Source: Trypanosoma brucei gambiense DAL972 (lineage: Eukaryota > Euglenozoa > Kinetoplastea > Trypanosomatida > Trypanosomatidae). From it: DNA of 64,000 bases. Where the stretch lies: contig NC_026737.1 of the NCBI RefSeq assembly GCF_000210295.1, positions 1,368,057 to 1,432,056 on the forward strand, written 5' to 3'. The notes below the pieces were generated by a model, which saw only the letters and a list, made by a program, of their open reading frames with translations, did not search any database and was not told the origin of the DNA. The translations under genes were made by a program, and so were the position numbers. Positions 53,124-62,111 of the stretch are shown here, in pieces (the first letter of the stretch is position 1; every line of letters starts with the position of its first letter).

Positions 53124-55076
53124 CTGAGGGTTTTAGTGGGTAGAAACGCCAGTATCCAGCGTTGAGTCACACACTACAATTTCGTTGTGGCATGGTGTGC
53201 GGAAGTGCATTCCCTCCTTACACTCGGGCAGACCGACTGCATGGTCCTGACGGTTGCGCGAGAGAAAATCAAATGAAAAAAATTGGTTTGTTCTCTGCGG
53301 CGCCTACCGATTTTTGGAGAAGTGCGGGTGTTAGGCCTGCCTGGCCATGTGTTTGTTCCGTTTAGAATGGTTGCATATTTTGGCGACGTTGAAGAAGCTG
53401 AACGTGTGGAGTTCTGTTGAATTATTTTCTCGCGAGTATGGTGTACCAGACAAGTTACTTCGTTTGAGGCAGTCCTAGAGGTGGGATGCGAGTGCGGAAG
53501 AAACAGTTTTGGAGAGACTGAGGGTAGGGGACGTTGTTTTTGAAGGTAATTTCTTATCTATATAAGCCTTTTGTTTGCCGAGTATGTACCGGATCAGCTT
53601 CGTCAATCTTGAAGGTATTTAACAACCGCGGTGAGCGGGCTGTGGTTATTTAAGAGACTATTTTCGAAATCTGACGAAAGATGTGCCGTTTCCTTCGTCA
53701 CTTCCTAAATCGATCGCATGCTGTAGCACCCATTTCATACTTGAAATAGATTTTAGACGCCACAGAGGAATATTATCGATTATTGAAGATCAAAATCAAA
53801 ATTATGGAAGTCACTGTAGAAATATCAGATGCAAGACTACTGTGAAGGCGTGGGTGTTGGAGTGCCATCAATTTAATGCAGAAGAGGCAGAACGATGCAA
53901 AAAAATGTTAAGCGGTAGGTTGTAGTATGACTCAGCTTTAGAAGCGACGGTAAAGCAAATAATCTGGGGAGTGCGTTAGATTAGAACTTTTTGTAAATAC
54001 ACAATACGTAGTGACAGTGAACTTTGCACTACCAAAGAAAAAAAAATAATAATAATAACAAATTAACGGCTTATCAAAACTAAGCCAAATAGCCTAGCAA
54101 CAACAGAAGGATATGCCTTGTAGACAAAACTTCAAACTTTAGAAGTATAACCATATTGATAAGACATATTCTGAAGCTCCGTTACTTCCAAACGTGCAAG
54201 GTGCACTGAAGGGTTTAAAAATCAAAAGTATGAGCCGCCTGGAGATGGTGGCTGTCCTGCCGATACTACGTTAGTTGGAATCGCTGGCTCACTGTGAGGT
54301 GGAAAGCTAACCAGAAGAAGCAAGCGGCGAATATAACGCAAACACATATGAAGAAGTGATCACAACTAAACCAGCCTACCCAGGTAAAGAAGTCTCTGAA
54401 TGATACATCAAAGAATACGAGGTTTATCTTGATGGACTAACAAACTTACATGAGACGCAACAACTGCCCGAGGAAACAGGAAGCCTAGAGTTCAAATAAC
54501 ACAACGAATAACAAAGTGGGCAAAGTGAACTGGCATGCCTCAACCAACTGCAAAGCGTAACTCACAAGGACTCGTCTAACGTACCATTAGAGTTCAGAAA
54601 GCATGCTGTACCTTATGGTGCACTAATGGAACCAGGCAGCAAGGCGACGAGGTACGGCAAAGGCCGTCACAAACTGCATGCTCAAACAAGGTAAACATAA
54701 GAGATGCCAAGGGGATGAGAAATTCTTGTAAAGTGGATATGTCTTAGGGAGCTATTGGCATTATCTCAGGCACTAGAAGCCGAGTACAAAGGGACTTGCA
54801 ATCACTGTGCGGCAATTATAGTTTCTCTTGTTTCGCCGGCGGCGACCAACTAACGGACCTGAGCAAAAAGTGTGTCGATGGAGGAACGCAACTCAACCAA
54901 ATTCCCATCGCCAACATCAGGGAGAGAAGCAGAGACGCCTTTCCAACAAAGTTGGGTTACCAATCCACCGTGGCTCATGTACTGAGTGCATTCATTTCAC
55001 CATTATGCTAAAATGTTTCCATCATCCATTTTATAAACTATCAGAATTTGGATAGAAAATATGCTAAGGTTTTAAA
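53124..55076. other. Decayed DNA with short relic frames
   Basis: No intact gene. Short plus-strand frames with protein-like composition occur near 53284-53420 (GHVFVPFRMVAYFGDVEEAE), 53683-53925 and 54799-55011 (SLCGNYSFSCFAGGDQLTDL), separated by frameshifts and stops. They could be remnants of subtelomeric gene families, but the families were not recognised. Confidence 0.3.
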
Positions 55077-55104
55077 TTTTTTTTTTTTGGGGGGGGGGGG
55101 GGGG
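55077..55104. repeat. T12-G16 homopolymer junction
   Basis: Twelve T residues directly followed by sixteen G residues. The G-run can form a G-quadruplex-like or slippage-prone structure and its exact length is prone to sequencing error. Confidence 0.9.
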
Positions 55105-56058
55105 AATTCGTGAAACTATTGCACTGTAATCGATCTCTTTAAGATTTGCCTTCATCTCTTTCATCCCCTATTTTCTTTTACTCGTCACATGGTTTGAGCT
55201 CAAGAATCAAACTCCGAGAAAGTGAGAAACTCGTCGAAAAAACAAAATTTCGGTGAGGACGAACGTGGGTTTCTACGATGAAACCGACCTTTTAACAAGT
55301 TGGACATATGAAAAACACAACCATCCAGAGTGACAATTTACGTGTTTGAATTATTTCTATTGGATTAAAAGTTTAATATTCACCCTCATTTTCGTTTTTG
55401 AAGGGAAATGTTTTTAGACTAAATCGTTGAGAAATGAGTTTTTTTTTCTATTGCCACTTATATGACACCTAGCAGTTATGGTTTAATTGGATGCTAAGGT
55501 TATATTTGTGTAAAATGGAATAAATTAATTTCAAAACGATCACGTTGTGACACTATATATTTGCATACAACCATGTCCCGGGGTGAATAATTGACGGCCT
55601 TCCACTAACACTGATGGGGAAACAACATGACAGCGTGCAAGAAAAAAATTATGAATGAGAGAAACCGCCAGCTCTTTTATGCGGGGGCTAAGGGTGACAT
55701 GCAACGTAGCATTCGGAAGGGCCAGGGCCTCTCATGTTGTGCCACGATAATGTCACTTAAAGCTACGACACAAATATCGTTAAGATATGCCAACGCTAGC
55801 GTCGCATTCATTTCTCGGCTCCTTGAATATTACAAACGCTGCTGGCGTCCCGTGAACATAGCATCTCCTTAGGGACTTGTGTATTAAGACATATTTCGTT
55901 AAGTTGTTAAATTTATTGTTAGGACAACCGCTGTCTGCTGCGGGGCCACAAATTTTATCAATGACATAACTATAAATAAAAAGCCAAGTTCCAATCATCA
56001 ACAAAGAAGTTAAAGACACAAAGACAGCGAAACACATTACACGGAGGGAAAGGAGCCG
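55105..56058. other. Upstream region of the VSG-like gene
   Basis: AT-rich, no supported gene. An 81-codon plus frame at 55627-55872 is weak. I looked for 70-bp-type repeats with TAA-rich tracts, which usually precede VSG genes used as switching donors, and did not see a clear one. Confidence 0.4.
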
Positions 56059-58022
56059 ATGCAAGTTCAACGCACTACCAAAGAAGTGTTGCACAAAGCT
56101 GTTGCAGCAGCCGTGCCCGTTTTATTCATGATGCTGATGAGGTGTGGCAAGGCGCAAACAATCACAGAACCTTCCTCGGACAAAGTGACAAACCTCTGTA
56201 CAGAAGCTAAGTATACAGAATATTTGGCGAATCACATCGTAGCGGAGGCAGAAGAGCCGGAACACGCAATATCCATCATGCAAATTTATGGAGAAGCATG
56301 GAATCTCCTTGCCGCAAGCACAAACCAAACAGACAAGCGTGCCGCGACATACGCCCTTGCCACGTACATGTCCAGTGCAGCGACACAAGCAAAGCAGCTC
56401 CAAAGTGGGAAATACAGAGCAGCAGTCCTGGCCGCCACCTACCTGCAACGGAGGTCAGCGCTAACGCGCACGTTACAAGCGATGCGAGTGAAGGGGAGAT
56501 CAGGAGCGGGGCAAGTAAATAAACAAGTAGGCGTCGGCGCATCATGTTCACACAAGGAAACACCGACTTTAAGATACGAAGGCGATTGCGGGAGAAGCGG
56601 TAATGTCAACATCTATCCAGAATCAATTGCCGTAAATTTAAGGACAGCGACGCACATCAAACTGTTAAATAGCAGCAAGCTAAGGCCGCTGGCGTTAGAG
56701 CACTCAGTTAATGTGCAAGGGCTTTCGTCGTGGGAAGAAACAAAAGTTAAAGCCGAAGGATGCAGGGCCGTGTCAGGAAACGGCTATTATGCTGAATTTG
56801 TAGCGTCAACGAAAGAAAGTGATATAGGCAGCACCGTAGCACCGATTAGGATATTTACTGGCGGCAATGCGAGCGCAAATTGCGCTGTGCTAGAAAACGC
56901 CAAGATGAAATCAGAAAAGGATAACGACCTACTGATCAACAAAATATGCAACTATATTAAAAAACCTGATCCTCATATCATAAACGTATCGAGCCTAACG
57001 CCTGCCATGTTAGCAAACACAACTGCAGTCCGAGTGGCGTTCAGAAGCTTCATTCATGCAGCAACCGGTAAAGCACCTAGCGACGGCGAAATCGAGTTTC
57101 AACTAAAAACCTTTACGGATGGGACAAGCAACACTTCACAAGAGACTTCATAACAATTCTGAAGACAAAGAACGTGACGTACCACACTGACTCAGGATTC
57201 GTAACTNNNNNNNNNNNNNNNNNNNNNNNNNNNNNNNNNNNNNNNNNNNNNNNNNNNNNNNNNNNNNNNNNNNNNNNNNNNNNNNNNNNNNNNNNNNNNN
57301 NNNNNNNAAATTGCGCTGTGCTAGAAAACGCCAAGATGAAATCAGAAAAGGATAACGACCTACTGATCAACAAAATATGCAACTATATTAAAAAACCTGA
57401 TCCTCATATCATAAACGTATCGAGCCTAACGCCTGCCATGTTAGCAAACACAACTGCAGTCCGAGTGGCGTTCAGAAGCTTCATTCATGCAGCAACCGGT
57501 AAAGCACCTAGCGACGGCGAAATCGAGTTTCAACTAAAAAACCTTTACGGATGGGACAAGCAACACTTCACAAGAGACTTCATAACAATTCTGAAGACAA
57601 AGAACGTGACGTACCACACTGACTCAGGATTCGTAACTGAGACATTTCTTGATGCAGCTAAAAACGAAAACGCACACAAGGTACTGATCTATCTAAAAGG
57701 TCAAAGAGCGGTGGCACAAGAAGCAAAGCAAGCACAAACAGACGAGAGCGAAATCTACAAGACGGTCTGCGGAGGTGAGGGCCAAGAGGAGTGCAAATTG
57801 GATGAAAAGAAAGACATGGAGAAATCAAACGAAACTCAAATGCGGAAATGGCCTAAAGCACTCCAGTGGATGATGGCACGACAAGGAGGAAATTGCAAAA
57901 CAATACAGCAGGACGATTGTAAAGGCGACTGTACATGGGATGAGGGAGCTTGTGACGGCGCAGTTGGAATTTCTGCTTCGATGAATATTCCTCTGTTCAT
58001 GGCATTTTTGCTTCTAGCGTAA
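56059..58022 (+). CDS. Variant surface glycoprotein-like gene (VSG or VSG-related), interrupted by a sequence gap
   Basis: The frame begins at ATG 56059 with an N-terminal signal peptide (hydrophobic core AVAAAVPVLFMMLM). An Ala/Thr-rich helical ectodomain with Cys residues and NxS/T sequons follows. After the N gap comes a Cys-rich C-terminal domain (pattern C-x7-C, then NCK, DCKGDC, WDEGACDG) and a final hydrophobic tail (SASMNIPLFMAFLLLA), the form of a GPI-attachment signal. This plan is that of trypanosome surface coat glycoproteins, which cover the bloodstream cell. The gap at 57207-57307 and the duplicated flank split the annotated frame at 57153; the break is probably an assembly artefact, not a mutation. 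The conserved 16-base element common in VSG 3' UTRs is not visible downstream, and no 70-bp repeats are seen upstream, so a VSG-related (VR) gene outside the usual arrays is a real alternative. Confidence 0.75.
56877..57206 (+). repeat. Left copy of ~330-bp direct duplication flanking the gap
   Basis: Identical to 57308-57638 except for one A missing from an A-run (near 57106), which shifts the frame and creates the stop at 57151-57153. Confidence 0.93.
57207..57307. other. Sequence gap (101 N)
   Basis: An unbroken run of N inside the VSG-like gene, the usual marker of a scaffold gap between contigs. Confidence 1.
57308..57638 (+). repeat. Right copy of ~330-bp direct duplication flanking the gap
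   Basis: Repeats 56877-57206 from aaattgcgctgtgctag to caggattcgtaact, with one additional A. The repeat ends exactly at the two gap edges, as expected if two overlapping contig ends were placed side by side. Confidence 0.93.
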
Positions 58023-58936
58023 AAATTTATTGGAAAATCATATTGTAGCAAACATTAATTTTTTTCTGGAAATATCTTAATGTAGTGGAATTTGCATTTT
58101 TATGGAAAGATCTTATTATACGAAACCGTATCTTTGTTGAATTATCTTGGATAAATTTTACATTCATCTTGTCTATATGTTATATCATACATTTTTTAAA
58201 ATGTGCGTTTGTATTTCAACGCTTTTTGCAAACATGTGGAAACTTTGAGAGATCGTTTTTGTTGTTGTACAAATTTGATCTTTGAATGCAAAGTGGCATG
58301 TTGGTGGGATGTCGAAAATGGGTGCTATTTAGAATATTTTTGCTATTATGGTTTATTCGAAGAAATTTATGTTCACCTTTGAAGGTGTGAAAATGTTTAA
58401 ATGTTTTCAAATGTTTTTGACTTGTGGGTATAACGTGGTAGAGTGATAGGGGTGTGAAAAATGAGTGTGATTATGAAAACTTGCTATTTTAATTTAGTTT
58501 ATTTTATGGATATTAATAGTTATTAAGAGTAGTTTAAGGTTATGATATTAATAGCAGTATAGTAATAGTGTGCGTGCCATGTAAGTGCACATACTAACAT
58601 TATGGTAAGAGTGGTGGTGCAGAACGACTGGAGACAAAATAGAAGCAGTTAAGCTGATGCCAAGGGCACAGTGGGAGTTAGCAAGTGAGTGGGAGAGGAG
58701 GAGGACGAGGAGGATATTATTAAAACAAAAGCAGAAACACAGGTAGATGGAGAGAAAAGGTAATGAAATATGCGCAGTTTTTTTCATTGTACATTTATCC
58801 TGCACGTGCTGCGCTAGACTCGCGACAGTTCCTGTGGCTATTCAAACCGGCAGGGGTCGTTGATCACAGCCGCGGTTCCATCCTTGATTCATCCAATGAA
58901 ACCTTGAAGCTGATTGACTTATCCTCATATTCAGCT
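58023..58936. other. Region between VSG-like gene and retroelement
   Basis: T-rich 3' flank of the VSG-like gene followed by mixed sequence. No gene was recognised. A T-run at 58778-58784 may mark the ancient poly(A) end of the minus-strand retroelement. Confidence 0.4.
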
Positions 58937-61900
58937 TCACGGGCGCGCTTCCTCATGGCTCTTGCAGTGCACACCCCTTACGACTTCGCTGCAACAGAAG
59001 TGTGGTTGTATGCGGAATCCAACTTCTTTGGCGATCGGTGCCTCTTCACGGCTCGAGCGGTCCCAGATGTTGACTCTAAGATCGGGGGCAGATGGGCTCC
59101 CCAGCTTGAAGAGCTCCTTCAGAAAGCCGGTTAGTTGCGCACTGAAGAACACTTCCCCGTCCTTCAGGGTTTCCATACCGTGCTTTCCCTTTAGCACTTG
59201 CAAGCTTGGGCATTCCAAGAGGTGCGCCGCAGCCTCCTTACACTCGACCTTCACCGAGTAATGCTCATTCTCCTTCCTCAGTTGGCCCTGCTTCGCCTGT
59301 AGGTGCATCGTCAGGAACTGCTTGAGTGTGCACTTCATTGTGTAGTATGAGCAGTGGGGTGATCTTTGCAAAAGAGGTGTTACCGCTACTGTGCGGTCCT
59401 TCAGCTTCCATTTCGGTGCCGTGGCGTGCGCGTTTGCCAAACCAGTGAGCACCACTGCTTGTACACACTGCTGTTTCCACCGCACACATTGTCCATTCCC
59501 TCTTTGCCTTCTGTGTGGCGGACTACCGGAAGACGCTTAGGCGGTCTTTCCCCATTGTCCCTTCCTGCTGACTCCAATGACCCACTCACCTCACTCTGTG
59601 CCTGAGCCTCTGCTCTCACTACCTTTCGCTTCGGCTTCACGCGTGGCTGAGGACACAATGACTCGTCGTGACCCGGGTGCTTTTCCAGCATGTGTCGCAG
59701 CAACCATCTGTAATGATATTGCTTTCTAAAAATGGAACACGCCACTGTAACTGACTGCTTCGCCACGTCCGAGTCTTCAGAGTTCGTGTTCGAGGTTGGT
59801 TCGTACTTGTGCCTGGTGGGCCATGTCTTGCTTTTGAGGACGCGTTGGCACCTCTGGCATACAAATTCCTTTTTATCCTGTTCCTCCTGCTCTGCATCGC
59901 CATCACTGTCGGACGCGTCCTGTGACTCTATGGCGCTGCGCCTTAACTGCTTTTCCGGGTTTTTCTGCAGCCACGCGTGTACAGTGTACTTTTTCGCACA
60001 CCAACGCCATTTGAGTGCGTTGCCATTATCGGCCCCATCTTACTCCACTGCTGGCACTCTATCCGGAGGGTGCTGTGCCATATACTCCACGAGTAGCCCA
60101 CACCGCTCAAAGACATCACCGCACACATGACATCTGTAACCATTCTTATGCGTCTGCTTCGAACGCTTAGCTTTCTCGGTCAGTACTGATGCACAATTCC
60201 TCCCCAGACCATGAATCTTCACTAGGTGCACCACGTCAGGCTTTCTCCGCCCGCAAACCACGTTGAACAATCGGCAAATGATCGGGTTGTTCTGCGTGGT
60301 CGCTATCCCAAGATCGGGTGTGTTCGCATTGTCCGCTGCTGACTCCGCCACCTGGTGCCTCTCTGCTGTGTCGCTGCGTGTTTCCTGTGTGTCGCACCGT
60401 ATGCATCCAAGCTGGTCCGTCTTGCGTGTGAGCACCCTGTGAAGCGATCCAAAATGCTTCGAGGTGCCTGTTCTGAACTGCGCCAGCACCGACTCGCCCA
60501 GGCGGTCCAGCCTTGTGTGCTTCGGTGCGGCCCGAACGTAGTCGAGTAGCGCACTAAGATGCGTACGCGGCATCCGACCCTCCTCGAAGGCCTTGTATAC
60601 CGCATTCCCGACCTTCCTCTCCACACACGTCACTATGTCAGTGATCCATGCTGGATACGACTGCAGCTTTGTGTTTCCCTGCTCAACTGCCTTTTCAGCA
60701 GCTTCATCGCGCGGCACCCCGCAGTGTGAGAACACGAACTGGAAGTTGACGGACACAAGAAGCCGCACAATACTCAAGATAAGATCCCAAATGCGTCCCA
60801 GAATCGAGCCCTCCACAACTTCAGGGCCAGTGCTCAGCACCATCAACAGCGAAATTAAATCCGTGAGGGTCACCACTCTCGTTCTGTGCGTCTTGCTTAG
60901 CTCCATGAAATCCGCTAGCCTCTTCAACCCCGCCTACATCGCCGCACATTCCGTGCGATAGCTGCATGATGGCGACCCAACTCCCAGCACAACCTTCTCC
61001 CGCTTTCCCTCTTTCGGGTACACAAGGGCACCTGCGCCTGAAGAGACGTCCAGTATCACCGACCCATCCGTCCACACCTGGTAATCATAGTCCTTGAACA
61101 ACTGTACCTGCCGCATGGTGTGCACCTTCTTGTCCCTCCCCGGCGCACCCGCTTTGAGGCCGCCTGGCTCGTTGGTGTTAAAGTGGACGCACGTGGCCAT
61201 CCGCAACACCGTCGCATCGTGTGGATTCTCAGGGCCATCAATGGTGCTTTACAGACGCTGTACCGTCGCAAGCATGACATGGGCTGGATGCTCAGGCGGG
61301 AATATGCTGTTCGTAATTTTTAATTGCGTTGGGCACTCGGCTTTCAGGCGTAGATAGCATGCCAAGGCTCTCAGGTGCGCCATATCATTTATAAACTTTA
61401 GCCGAGCTTCTCACACGGCATCCTCCCGATTGGCTGCCTTGGGAATACCCGTCATTATTTGTGCTGCCTGTGCCTGCACCCTCTCTAGCCTCTCACGATC
61501 CGACAGCGAGGAATCGGACCACCATGAAGCAATGCCGTAGAATATCTTAGCCCGGACCAGCACTAGGTAGAATGCTCGCAGTTTCTCCCTGTCTGGGCCC
61601 CATTCTGGCGACACCACTGCCCTAAGCTGCATGAGCCGCGTGTCTGCCGCTGCCTTCACGCTCCTTGCATGCTTGCTCAAACCCTTGTGCGGCTGCACGG
61701 TAAGACCGAGCAGCTTCGGTGTGTACACTTCCTTCAACACAGTCTCTCCAATCCTCAGGTAAAGCAGGTTTGTGTCCCGCGCACCGAACAGTGTGTACTC
61801 AGCTTTCCCCGCTGACCAATTTGTGACGCAACTCAGTCCTTGTTGAACGGTTCGCTGGATTGCATTCAGGTCAGAGCTCGTGCATACTATTGTGAGGTCG

Positions 61901-62101
61901 TTCGCAAAGAAAACGTGCTGCAACCCAGGGATGCAGTTCAGCCGCTTGCTCGGCGAATCCACCTTGACAATGAACAGCAGTGGACCATGCACCGAGCCCT
62001 GATGGGCGCCGCAGGTGAGGTGTATATTATCTGACAGCATATTGCTCGCCCCCACCCGCGCTGTACGACCCTGCAGAAAGCCCGCAATTCACGCTACCAA
62101 A
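58937..62101 (-). mobile_element. Degenerate ingi-type non-LTR retroelement (reverse transcriptase, RNase H, zinc fingers), 5'-truncated
   Basis: On the minus strand the order is the ingi order. A reverse transcriptase fragment (from about 62098; HQGSVHGPLLFIV and FFANDLTIVCTS at 62055-61411) comes first. RNase H follows (YQVWTDGSVILDVSSGAGAL near 61100; FVFSHCGVPRDEAAE near 60720). Then come C2H2-type zinc-finger remnants (YRCHVCGDVFERCGLLVEYM near 60110; further pieces to 58937). Stops and frameshifts separate the blocks, so no full protein is made. The reverse transcriptase active-site box reads FANDL instead of FADDL, and the RNase H EAAD motif reads EAAE, so it would be inactive even if joined. 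The 5' part (endonuclease and the start of the RT) is missing where the second element begins. Ingi relics of this kind are known as DIREs in T. brucei. Confidence 0.88.
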
Positions 62102-62111
62102 TTTTTTTTTT
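62102..62111 (-). other. Poly(A) tail of the second retroelement (T-run on + strand)
   Basis: Ten T residues directly at the junction with the reverse transcriptase fragment of the first element; it marks the 3' end of the second element. Confidence 0.6.

Noticed and set aside
57151..57153. True premature stop in the VSG-like gene
   Set aside because: It results from a missing A in a homopolymer at a contig edge; the duplicated copy after the gap has the extra A and stays open.
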